A stretch of DNA of 64,000 bases from NCBI GenBank assembly GCA_025677815.1, contig JAIXMP010000005.1, positions 1,302,001-1,366,000 on the forward strand. The letters run 5' to 3'. Each line of letters opens with the position of its first letter. The first letter of the stretch is position 1. This stretch comes from Phascolomyces articulosus (lineage: Eukaryota > Mucoromycota > Mucoromycetes > Mucorales > Lichtheimiaceae). Positions 40,702-53,000 of the stretch are shown here, one piece after another. The position numbers and the translations under genes were made by a program. The notes below the pieces were generated by a model. That model saw only the letters and a program-made list of their open reading frames with translations, was not told where the DNA came from and did no database searches.

Positions 40702-42188
40702 TTATAAGAGACCAACATCTCTCAAGTTGTTTTGAATAATGATATCATTGACTGCTGCCATAACAAACTTGATTTGCTTGGTATCCGTGGCGCATGTGAA
40801 ATGGGTATAGATTTGCTTTGTATCAGACTGGTTTAATGAAACAAACCGGTTCAAAATATATTCACTTGCATCATCATATGTATTGGATCCTATTATCATT
40901 AGGATGATTCGTTGTTGTTATTGTATTAGAATAAGATCTTGTTACTGTTGTTATTATGCCAATGATAATAATAATAAAAATTTACCTTTAAAATCGGCGA
41001 AACTTTCAACAAGTGGGTGTTTCGGTAATTTATCTTTAAAGATATCAATCTTATTCAAGAATAAAATGATGGATGTTTTTACAAACCATCGTGAATTACA
41101 AATGGAATCAAATAGTGTTAATGCTTCTTGCATACGATTCTGTTAAATAAATAAAAACAGGTTTCAAAAAAATATATTAATACATATTATATTTGAGAAT
41201 ATTCGTTATTATATATATATAAACAAGATGATCCTTATTCGTATCATATACAGCGCACGCAAAAACCTGTTGCTATAACAATAATAATAAAAATAAACTG
41301 TTCAAGGATGAATTGTAAAGAATACTTTACCACAGTCTCATCTTCAATTAGTACTTGATCATATTCTGAAATAGCCACCAAGAAAATAATAGCAGTAACA
41401 TTTTCGAAACAATGGATCCATTTTTTACGTTCTGATCGTTGACCACCCACATCAAACATTCGATATGTCAAATCACCAATGACAAACGTTGTTTCAGTAA
41501 TACCTGTTGTTTTCACACGTGAGCGTAATACATCTTGATCTGTAGGTACATAATTAGGACCACCGATACGATCGATCGAATCAAAGTAACTAAAATAGTA
41601 AAAATATTTATTAATAAATTCAAATCTCTCTCCCATAAAATTTGTCAAAAAAAAAGGCTTACTATTTAGCAGAATCATTCAATTGATATTCTCGACTTCG
41701 TTCAAAAACGCTTTGTAAATTAATATCTTTCCATAATGCACGTACCGCCTGTGTTACCTCGGGTGGCAAAGAATCGCGTTCAATTTGTGCGGGCATTTCC
41801 ATAATAATAGCGGCATGATGTTGGTTATCTACTTCTGTAAACGAAACCCCCATGTCATCCATGGCTTCTAAAATGACGCGCATGGATTGTACTGTGTTTG
41901 AGAAAATGATTTCCTTGAATGCTTCTCGTTCGTCCAACGAATACCCATCGTCGTGAATTAATTTCATTTGTTTAAGAATGGTAGACTTGCCAGATTCACC
42001 AGCACCTAATTCATATTTGTGAGTTGTTATGGAAACCCAAACAAAAAAAATAAACTGTCAACACCTTTACCTAGCAACAACATTTTCACTTCATTGCGTA
42101 AATTCAATTTATCGCGCTTGATTTGATTTTCAATCTCTTCATTACGAGCTTTGCCTTCTTGTGTTTCGGCGGACTGACAGCAACCCAT
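40702..42188 (-). CDS. Heterotrimeric G-protein alpha subunit
   Basis: Membrane-attached GTPase switch coupling seven-helix receptors to effectors such as adenylyl cyclase. Exons 42071-42188, 41663-42005, 41331-41589, 40986-41139 and 40702-40889 total 1062 nt (353 aa), the standard length. MGCC at the N terminus supplies the Gly2 myristoylation and Cys3 palmitoylation sites. GAGESGKST is the P-loop, split at its first Gly by intron 1. [13 protein letters not shown] is switch I with its Arg, and [13 protein letters not shown] is switch II with the catalytic Gln. LFLNKIDIF is NKxD and FTCATDTK the TCAT motif. The last five residues are DVGLL: the fourth residue from the end is Val, not the Cys that pertussis toxin modifies in many fungal and animal Gi-type subunits. 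Which fungal G-alpha subgroup it belongs to needs a tree. Confidence 0.97.
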
Positions 42189-44392
42189 GTTTTTTTGTTT
42201 TAACTTTATTTCTTATTTGTTGATGTTGTTATTATTATTATGATTGTGATAAATAGGAAATTGGATAATAGAAGCAAGTAATAGTTATGATAAGAAAATA
42301 AGGAAATAAAAAAAGAGAAAGAAAAAGAAAAAGAAGAGGGATCCAATATGTAAAAATAAAAAGATAGAATGGTTATTCTTGTTTTGGACTTGTGTGTATA
42401 ATCGAATAGTGTTTAAAAGGGGGGGTGGTGAAAAGTGAGAAATTGTGTGTGAGAGGGTAGGTTTAAGGGAGGTTTTTTTTTCTTTTATTTTTTCTTTTTT
42501 TGCTAAACGTAAATGGGGAGAGCTGTGTGTGTGTCTATGATAATGATAACGTCTTTCTTTCAATAATTAGAAGCAAAATGTTAAATATAAATATAAGAGT
42601 AAACGAATCGAGAAGATGATATATAGGATCATATTGAAAAAAAAATTATTGATGAAAATGGAATTCCCCCGAGACATTTCTTCTTCTAATCCCTTCAATG
42701 TAAACATCCAATACGTCAATAAATATAGATATTATTACTATAACTACTTGTTACAAGATGTAACTTTTTTTGACATTCTTCTTGTCATCATATCATAAAA
42801 TCTACAATTCCTAAATCATCATTCGAAAAAAAAAAGGCTTCTCCTCCTTCCAACCCCCTTTATGGCAAAGAATCTATCTCTCATTCTTCTTTTTTTATAC
42901 TATATTATTATATAATAATAATCAACATCATCGTACTAATGGGTAGAACGTGCTGTATTTATATAATAAATATATAATAATAATAAAGAAAGGCTCCTTA
43001 TTCCTCTTTTTGCCGACACATCGTTTTTTATTTTATTTTCTTCTAATTAGCCTGTTGTATTCTTGTTGTCCATTACTAGTTGAACTAAAACAACAACACA
43101 TTCTCATGAACGTTCACATACATTTACGTACATTGAGGATATATGTTGTTTTTTATACGTAATAATTATTATAATATATATTATAGTTGTTGTTGTTGTC
43201 ATACAAGAACCAACAACTATGACTACTACTCTTTTCTCTCCCCCTATTTTATTTTCTTATAACAGTCCTTGTCCAACAATGATGCCATAATAACTAATTT
43301 TTTGTCCTACTGGTTGAAGGAGAATGCGATAGAAAAAAAAAAAAAACTAGACTTTTTTTTACGTTTATAAATATATATATAACAACTGGATTGTTAATAT
43401 TATATTACACTCTTTCCCTCATTATAATTTCATCCGATATATACCTAAGGACATTAATTCTTATACACTTATTAAAGTTTGATCATATCATGTTCAAATT
43501 CTATATATAACATGTGATAATAGGAGTTACTACTGTACTTTTTTTTCTTTACATTATTATCTTTATTTCTTAAATGTTATATATGAGATAGTAATATGTA
43601 GCAGGTGGCAGTGTACATAGTAGATCTAAATGGTATTCATAGAAGCAAAAATAATAAAAATCATGATTAGGAAAAGGATTGAAAAGGAGGGAGGGATAGA
43701 CGAAGCAGAAGAAGAAAAAAAAAGGGGGGGAAACTATAGATGTGTGTATATGTTCTATACTATATTTATCTAATAATGGAGTATAACAACTAAGAAACAC
43801 AGCCACTCACTTATTATTATCTATTACTACTACTCTTACCAGTTTTTTTAACTCGTTCTCTACTCTCAAGTATATCCCAAAATCTTAATTTCGCGATTTA
43901 ACCTTGTTTTACTTTTTTTTTGCCCTGAACAATTAAAACATGCACACAATAACTTGCATGTTACTAAGATCACGACTTAAAAAAAGTCATAGAACTATAA
44001 TTGTAAAAACATTTTGATCCTATCAATATATGTTAAATTCGATTTGGACAATATTCATATTATAGGCCAAGTTTTTTTTTTTAAAAAAAAATATCTAAAT
44101 TGAGTATATTTATATATAACCAAAGTTATGGATCAGAAATTACTTCTAATAGCTGATCCATTGTCAATAAGTGTTTCATTTAATAAGAGTGATTATAAAA
44201 TGGCAGTCTCCATTTCCTAAAAGTATTATCTATTTTACAGCTATCCAGCTTTTATAAAGAATATCATCACTTATCTTAAAGATACCACCATCTATCCATT
44301 GTGGATAGTAAAGATAATCATGTTTTCATTTTTTTATAATTCATTTTAATTTTTTGTGAGATTATCTACCGATCGTAGAATGTCATCACATG

Positions 44393-44428
<36 letters not shown>

Positions 44429-45238
44429 AATGGAATGAACATCCTTCGATGTATTATATGAAGTATCTGTGCGGTGATTAAGTTTCTTTGAGGGATAATA
44501 ATAGGAATGGCAAATAACAAAGAGAAAAGAAAAGGTGTGTGTATGTTGCCCTGAATCTTGATTTATTATTATCACTTATCATGTATAGCACAAACCTTTT
44601 ATTTATTTATTTATTGATTTTCGTCATCCTAAGAAGGTGACATTCACATTTGTTGGATCCAAGTTTATGTTCGTTCCTTTTACATTTATATCCATTACAT
44701 ATTTTATTACATATTATAAAGTTTGTTTTTTTAACCCTTGTCCTTTCTATCCTTGTTCAGTCACTATTTAAGAACAATTGTGTCCATACTATCTACGAAT
44801 ATAACTTTAATTTGCTTTTTCCAGATAATATAATATATGGAAAAATGGAGTGTATATGGGAATAACAGGATCAAGAAAAAAAAAAGAAGATCCTCCAAGG
44901 AGAGAAAGAGAGAGAGAGAGACAAGGGGGGAAACGTTGGTTGTTATCAATGAAAATGCTATTTAATAAATTGCATTTTTATCGTCACCACAACAAGTTAA
45001 CATCATGTACAAGCAAAACAAAAAAAAAAAAAAAAAGACGAAGACGAATGTGACGATATTATGATTTGAGTAACTGATATACAAAATAGAGAAAGGATAT
45101 ACATATGTATTATGTCGTGTTTCTTTTTAGGTCAAAAACCATTTTCAATTATTCTGATAGTGTGAGTGAGTGAGTGTGATATATTATAATGATATATTTA
45201 TACAGCCTTATTCATTATACGTTTTTTTTTCTTTTGGA
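42189..45238. other. Low-complexity intergenic region
   Basis: 3 kb upstream of the G-alpha gene and downstream of BRO1. It has many homopolymer runs, GTT/TAT repeats, a (TA)n tract at 44398-44423 and a GAGAGA run near 44902-44920. No frame carries a family signature. Confidence 0.5.
44398..44423. repeat. (TA)n dinucleotide repeat
   Basis: About 13 TA units in the low-complexity spacer. Confidence 0.85.
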
Positions 45239-48200
45239 TTAATCCAATAAGGATCCACCACCACTGCCTTGTTGCCAGTATGGATTAGGTGGCGGAGGGG
45301 GTTGTTGCTGTTGTGGTGGAGGTGGTTGTTGACTTGGTTGTCCATAATAAGGCTGTGTTTGTCCTCCTCCTTGTGGTAATAAGGAAGGTGGTGGCTGCTG
45401 TTGATGATGTTGATGCTGAGGGGGAAATGCTTGTTGATATGGTTGTTGCTGGGGTGGTGGAGGTTGTTGACCATAAACATTCTGATTTTGTGGAGGAATG
45501 TTATAAGAAGGCTGTTGATAACCATAAGGTTGTTGTTGTTGCTGCTGCTGCTGTGGTAGAGGTGGGACATTCCCGTAATAGTTGTTTTCAGCAGGATAAG
45601 GAGGTTTATAAGGTTGTTGTTGTTGAGGTGGTTTAGGCGGTAACATGGGCGGCTGTTGTTGTTGTTGTTGTTGTTGTTGTACTGGCTGTTGGTATGGAGA
45701 CGGTGTGTTGTAAATTTGTGGATGTTGTTGTTGATATGGAGCAGAGGGTAATGAGGGTGGTATATTAGATTGTTGAGGAGTTTGCGAATAGGGTTGCTGT
45801 TGTTGTTGTGATACATTGCTCGACGGAGGTTGACTATAAGGTGAATAGGCATTTGTTAACGTTGGCAAAGCATTTGATGTTGCTGTTGCCGTTGTAGGTG
45901 TTGCGGAAGGTGGGGGTGCAGAAGGTGCTGTGGCCGCCACTGAAGTATTTAATGACATGAGTCTTGTTTGGTTTGCTAAATTAGCCATACTATCCGATGA
46001 ATCCATCGTCTGCATACTTGGAGGGGCCGATGGATTGTAACTTTCAATCTTTTGTTTCAATAAATCTCGATCCCGTTCACTTTTTTCACTCTCCAATTTC
46101 TCGGCAAGTTGTGTTCGTTCTTGATCTCGTTCTCTTACAAAACGTTGAACATTGCCACACAGTGATTCAATGACATCGGTGGCATTGGAATAAAACTGGA
46201 CGCCTTTGCTATAATACAACATGGATTGGGATATATATGATAAGTATATCAATCATTATTCTTTTATGACAAAACATGAACAAAAACTTACTTGAGATCT
46301 TCACGCGTTTCAAAATATTGCTTTTGTGCATTATTGAAACGTGTAATCACTGCTTGACGTCGTTGATCCACTTGACTGTAACGTTTTTGCAATTTCTCAG
46401 CCTCCTTATCCTCTACAAGTGCTTTGAATGCATCTGTCAATTCGCGAATAGTTTGTTGTTGTTGTTGAATGGTAGCAGAGATTCTTTGCTTATGCGCCTT
46501 GTACTTTTCCAATTCGGCGGTAAAGATTTGTTGTTCCACATTGGATGTTTTTTTGTTGAGAATCAACACGTTGGAAATATCATCGTCTAATGTCTATTTA
46601 TATATAAATATAACCCATAAAATATTAAATATACGTTCTATTTCATTGTCACTTTTTTGGATGGATAGAAAACTAAAAAAAAAAAGCTCAATATACCCTT
46701 TGTCGAAGATCTTGGAAAGTTTCCTTTCGCTCAGATTCAATAGTACGTAATTTTTCAAGTGCTGATTCCACGCTCTTCAATTTGGTTTTCATATTACCAC
46801 CACTTTTTCCATCATTATCAGAGGGGGAGGACGACGTTGACAAATCCAAATCAAGTAAACTTTGTGTAGTTGTGTTCTGAGAACCATCTGCACCACCCAA
46901 AGCAGCAGAGGCACATTCTGTAAATGCCTTTTCCAAAAGTACACTCTTGCTCCCCTTTTTCAAGATATCAATGTCTCCGGACACCCTGTCGAGACGTTGG
47001 ATGATCTCATTATCTGATTTACCTGCTTGTTCGAGGGTTTGACGATGATTTTTGATATCACGACGGAAATCTCCTGCAATTTGAGAAGAAGGCTGTTGTG
47101 TCCACAAGTCACCAAACTTTACCTATAATTCATCATCATCATCATCACCATCACAGTGAATAATACATAATAGGAGAAGGGATGGTGGGATATCAAGGAG
47201 ATGTTGAGAAATAGATAGACAAATAGTTGAAAAGAGAGTAAGAGAGAAGAAGAAAAGGAAAGGAGGGGTGAGAGGGATAAGTCCAATTTTTTAGTATATG
47301 TTCGAATCATTATATCTGCACCAAAAGAAAGTTTTTTAAAAAAAAACAAGTTGTGTGTTACCCTCATTTTCTCGCATTCATGCATCTCCTGGTCGAGACT
47401 AAGAGTAGCTTCATCCAGCTTTTGTGTCGCGTGCCGTTTAAATCCCTCCAGGGTTTCGATAATTTCTCGCATAGATGTACGATTCGCCGACTCTTCAATT
47501 GCAATCTCCTCAGCCCACTGTCGAACCTCCTTGGATGGTGTCATCAATTCATCAATTGATTGATCTTCTTGTTTCCTAAACTTATCCAAGGAGGCAGGGA
47601 GATTCATATATTCCAAAGACGTTTTTAATTCTGCCTCAGCCAATTCACATCGTTCAGATTCTGTGCGTAACAATTTGGCCTTTTCTTCCGAATACATGGA
47701 AGCACTTTCATGGACGCTCAAAGGCACCAAACGAGCAAAAATATCGGGTCCAATCACTTTACCAATATCAGTTTGACCATAGAGTTCGGACATGGGAATC
47801 GGTTTGACGGCTTTCAATCGATCGATCGGGGTCAAGATGGATTCTTGAGGTACATTATCATGATAAATCATATCGTTATCTCGGGTAGCTGCTGTACCTT
47901 TTTCCTTGGCTGTGGCCGCTAATGATTTGGAAATTTCTTGAAGGGCGGAACCACCATCCGCAGGAATGGTACCATTGGCATGATCACTGGATTGGATTTG
48001 ATTAATTAATTGTGTAGCCAACTTGCCACTGGCTTCCTTGGCAGCCGACTCAGCCGTTTGTAACCGGGCAACTTGTTCACCAAATTGTTTTTCAGATTCA
48101 CAAAAGGCAGCACGATGTTGTTGTGCTAAAGCTTGATAATATTTATGTTTGACTTGGCATAATGTTACCCATGCCTTGTCAATACCTACTCCTCTTGAAA

Positions 48201-48981
48201 CAGCATCTTGCATGGCATCTACCAAATTTCCATAGACCCAGACTGTATGACTTGCCAACTTGGCCACCAATCCATCGCGTTTCTTTTCACGTATACTACT
48301 TTCCAAGAAACATTCGTGCGCTTGTGCCAACATTAGTTCCGTTAGCATCTTGACGGTCTCGCGACTCAAGTCTTGTGATGGAGCATGCAAGAAATTGTCA
48401 TTGATATACTGAAAGATTCCCGCTGCTGCTTGGAAAAAATTAAAGGTCTTTTTCCTTCCTTCTGCCTCGGCGCGGTTTTGTGAAGCAGCAATGGACGAAA
48501 GAGTGGCACCAATATTGAATAGGACACTAGCTTTTTCATAAGCTAATGAATATTGTGCAATCGCTCGACCGTCAAAGGCATCATACCTTTTAGAGTGGAT
48601 CATAGATAGGATGTGTATATGTGTTATTAATATATAGTCTTCATGGGAACATATTTTCCAGTCCCTCGCCTTTTTACCCCTTCTTATAAATCCAACATAC
48701 CAATTAAACAACACTTTCACATTACGTTCATCGACAGGAAAACGTAGATCCAAAAGTTCCAATTGACCAAAGTAACGATATAATAAATCTCTTCCTGTAA
48801 GATCTTTACCAGCACCACGCGTGTCTTGGCGAAGACGATTGAGTGTATAAGCTTCCTCACTGTATTTTTCAGGATCTTCTTGATAGACATGAGCAATGTA
48901 TGACTTTAATGGAAACGTCCAATCGACATCGGTAGTACGTTTGAATGGCACACTTAAAAATGGTATTTGAGATTGTGCCAT
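45239..48981 (-). CDS. BRO1: BRO1-domain protein (Bro1/Alix family)
   Basis: ESCRT-associated adaptor: the BRO1 domain binds Snf7/CHMP4 on endosomes, and in yeast Bro1 recruits the deubiquitinase Doa4. Exons 48701-48981, 47362-48586, 46697-47122, 46292-46593 and 45239-46208 total 3204 nt (1067 aa). The BRO1 domain runs from about residue 5 (PFLSVPFKRTTDVDW) to about 390. A NWYDAFDGRAIAQYSLAYEK block sits across intron 1 and FNIGATLSSIAASQNR follows. LQEISKSLAATA and LTPIDRLKAVKPIPM lie at its end. The V domain follows as long coiled coils to about 760, including GDFRRDIKNHRQTL. The tail is Pro/Gln-rich with polyQ runs encoded by CAA/CAG tracts and a PSAPP motif (about 770) that may bind the ESCRT-I UEV domain. 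Rim20/PalA is the alternative paralogue; the Pro/Gln tail favours Bro1. Intron 1 is 114 nt with no in-frame stop. Confidence 0.94.
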
Positions 48982-49419
48982 TGTAGATTTCTTTTTGTGT
49001 GTCCTACGTTTGGCGTATTTATGTGTATGTATGCAAAAACAAGAATGAACAAAAGGGTTGGAAACCTTGGCATTATTTTCATATCCAAGCGCCGTTTTTA
49101 TTCCGACCTCTGAGTTCTATATAAGGATAGACTGTTTGATCTTCCTTTTTTTTTAATTCCTTAACAGGTAGGTTGAATGGCATACTAATATTGTAATTTA
49201 GAACAAACTACATAGTTTTTATTACCGGTGAAAATATGGTAGATATATATATTAATTGGCAATAAACTTTATAATAAAAAACAACCGACAATGAGGGGGT
49301 ATATAGATATATAGATTAAAAGTAATATTTATTAACGTGACAAGACTAAATTGTCTTGTGTCTATTATTATGTCGAAAAAAATGTAGGAAATAATGATGG
49401 TTTTGCTATTAACAATAAT
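48982..49419. other. Intergenic, 5' flank of BRO1
   Basis: 438 AT-rich bases with a GC-richer patch near 49090-49110. No coding frame seen. Confidence 0.55.
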
Positions 49420-49874
49420 TTACTTACTATGGAGGTTGATATTTCTTTTTATGAACTTGTCAACAGACTCTCTCTCTGTTGCAGTATTTGGTGATGCTGA
49501 TGATTTTGCTGGTTTTACTTGACGATTCTGGTGTGAGATATGTATTTTGGTTTTTTTTTTAAGCGTTTTCAAACTTGCAACCTGTTGCAATGGAGCCACA
49601 TTTTTTTTGAACATGCTTTCAAGTTTATAATTGCCTGTTCAACAAGAATCATCGATAGTATTATAATAGTATATATGTATTTCAGCTACTGTTCGTACTT
49701 ATCCCAATCAGTGATAGCATAAATGGCATTTTCAACAAGATAATTTTCATTAATGGTTTTTGTATACTTCCATTTGTTCTCACCTTGAAGTTGATTGCAA
49801 TATTCATTCAACACATTAATTTTTCAATGAATGTCACCGAGAAGGAACAAATTTTGGAATTGCGTTTTGTTCAT
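49420..49874 (-). CDS. Possible small spliced gene, function unknown
   Basis: Three exons (49838-49874, 49699-49783, 49420-49615) join through GT-AG introns of 54 and 83 nt with agreeing phases. They give 318 nt (105 aa). The joined product starts MNKTQFQNLFLLG and continues ENKWKYTKTINENYLVENA. It ends in a basic, Ser/Thr-rich tail (NRQVKPAKSSASPNTATERE). Read without splicing, the same stretch has stops. I recognise no domain. It lies 176 bp from the divergent DHX34 start, a normal bidirectional spacing here. The borders are chosen by hand, so this may be chance or a decayed gene. Confidence 0.4.
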
Positions 49875-50050
49875 TGTGTATCAAGGGCACAGCTTCAAGA
49901 TTATATACAATATGTTACTAAGTTGTACTTCGATTAGACTTTATTTCTTCTTAGCGGGATTAGAAAAAGGGGTGTTGAGTATTTATGCACACCATAATAA
50001 GCCCTTCTGTTTATATTTCTCGTCATTTTTTTTAATAATAACAGTGATTC

Positions 50051-53000
50051 ATGTCACGACAAGGGCGAAGACGACAACAGCATATTCCTGAAGAACGATA
50101 TGATATTGATGGAACTCTTATAAAAAATGAAGCAGCTATAAAAGCAAAGTCATGGAATCTCGGGGACATAGTATGTTGAGAAAAGAAAGCTGGTGTGGAA
50201 AAAGAATGGACTAGATCTGTGTGATGCCTAAAAATATTAAACTCATTTTAACCTTTTCAGTTACATGATCCCATTGCTAGATCGCGTGCGATTATAGAAG
50301 CGCAAGAATATATCAAAGCCAATAAAGGAAAATTAGAATTGGATAGTAGGAATAAAACATGGAGTGAAGAAGCGGACGAAATATTTTTTTCACGAAAACG
50401 AAAAGGTCTTGCTACCATGATGCCTCGAGGATCACCTATTTATTTCGAATTTGAAGGTGAGAGAAATACTATATCATTATCAGAGTAGCAGCAAATGGAA
50501 TGGACACTGAAATGAACCTGGGGGACGTGTTTATTATAGGATTTTATCTCAAGTTGAAAGAAAGTTTACAAACCGATCGACCTTTATTATCATCCTCGTC
50601 AAAAAAATATGAAATGTTGCGACGTGAAGGTGAATTGTTGCGACATGCATTAATCTTGTTCCAAGATTTTCAAAGCAAAAAGACAGCCAAATTAAAAGAA
50701 AAACTGGCAGCTTACCGAGCTGAATTGCCAGTGACTGGATATGCCAATGCCATTTTACATACACTTGCGGAACATCGGGTCCTTTTGATTGCAGGTGACA
50801 CTGGATGTGGTAATCAACCTATAAAACAAAAAAAAAAAAAAACAAAAAAAAAAAAGCGAAAAGAACCATGAAAGAAAAGGAAAATTCACGATGAGATATT
50901 TTATTTACATAAAGGAAAATCGACACAAGTACCTCAAATATTAATGCAAGCAGGGTATCAAAAGATTGCTTGTACTCAACCACGACGTATTGCATGCTCA
51001 TCACTCGCACGACGGGTGAGTTACGAAACACTGAATGAATTTGGATCACAAATTGCATATCAAGTTCGATTTGAAGGCACACAAACAAAACGAACACGTA
51101 TTCTATTCTTAACCGAAGGTTTATTATTACGTCAATATGCCATGGACCCATTACTTTCCATGTATGATGTTATTATTGTTGACGAAGTCCATGAACGGCA
51201 CATGATGGGTGACTTTTTATTGGCATTATTGAAACGACTCCTCAAAGTACGACAAGACCTGTATGTTGTTCTTATGAGTGCCACCATCAACGCCGAACTC
51301 TTTGCTCAATATTTCGATGCACCCACACTCAACATTCCTGGACGCATGTATACCGTCAAAACGCATTATTGGCAAGAAGGAAGACACGACGATAAAAATC
51401 TTGTCAATGATGCTGCGTATCAACGTCGACAAAAAGCCACAGTCAAAGAATCCATACCGAGTCGTTCAGAACGTATTGATCCTGGACCTTATTTAAAAGT
51501 ACTTGACTATATCGATCAATCAATTCCTATCACGGAACGGGGTGATTTATTGATTTTTATGTCTGGTATCAATGAAATAGCAAGCCTTGCAGATGAACTC
51601 AAAAAATATGCTGAACACAATAAAAAATGGATCATTTTGATGTTGCATTCCACATTGGCGGTGGATGAACAAGATAAAGTGTTTGATACACCTCCAGAAG
51701 GCGTCCGGAAATGCATCATTAGTTCTAATATTGCAGAAACTAGTTTGACCATTGATGGGATTCGATTCGTGATTGATTCGGGTAAAGTCAAGGAACTGAG
51801 TCATGATGCCAATTCGAATATGAGTAAATTATCTGAATTTTGGGTATCCAAAGCAAGTGCAAAACAACGGGCTGGACGAAGTGGCCGAACAGGTCCTGGT
51901 GAATGCTTTCGGTTTTATTCAGAAAACGAATTTGAGCATCTCAATGATTTTGCTGTACCTGAAATCCAACGAGCACCCCTTGAACCATTGTTATTACAAA
52001 TCAAGGCACTAGAAGTAGGAAATCCGAGAACTTTTGATTATGTAGAGGTAAAAAAAAATGGGAATTCTTTTTGTTGTTCTTTTTTTAGTGAGGGAATGGG
52101 GAATTAATAAAAACCATCTAATTGGCTTTGCTGGTTATAGGCACCTGCATCAGATGCTATCAATGCATCAATGGAATTTCTTCAAAATTTGGGAGCATTG
52201 GATACCAATGAAAATATAATGGGGTTAGGCACAGTGTTAGCCAACCTTCCTGTGGATGCTATTATAGGAAAGATGTTACTTATGGCAACAGTAAGAATAT
52301 GCGAGTTTGCTTTTATAAGAATAATGAATGGTTAGACTTTGTTTATTTATGATTTATATAGGTCTTTAACCTTGTAGATCCAGTGATTACAATTGCAGCT
52401 AGTATGAGTGTACAATCCCCATTCAGTCGATTATCACCCGATTCACATTCTGATATACTTAGGGTAAGATAATAGCTTTTTTTTGTGGAGATAAAAACCT
52501 ATGGATGATATTACTACTTTTTTACTAATCATAAAAACTTTTAACTTGGGATCGGTCAGAATCGAAGAACACTGGATTCAGAACATGGTGACCCATTTAC
52601 TCTTTTGAATCTTTGGCAACAATGGCTCTATTCTAAGACTGATAGAAAGGTAAATCTTATTTTAGAGACTACTTCATCCTATATAGATATATATAGCTAA
52701 TCGATGAGTATCAATTTTATACTAAATCATACTTCTACAAAAAAAAAGACTTCATCTAGAAACTGGTGTCGAAAGCATGGGATTGAAGAACATCGTTTAT
52801 ATGAGGTACTCTATCTTAATTCAGCTTATACCATTATCTCAATTTTCTTTCTGCAAAAAGTATTCAATAATAAACATCCAATCTTTTTTTTTAGATTGCA
52901 AAAATGAGACGTCAGTTTGAAAAAGTGCTGAATGATTTCCAACCGGGTCTTTTACAACATCTCAAAGAACAAGATAATTCGGATGAAGAGGTAATATAAT

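Noticed and set aside
45208..45852. 214-codon Asn/His-rich frame on the minus strand
   Set aside because: Alternative frame of the CAA/CAG-rich polyQ tail of BRO1; the BRO1 frame is continuous and domain-supported.
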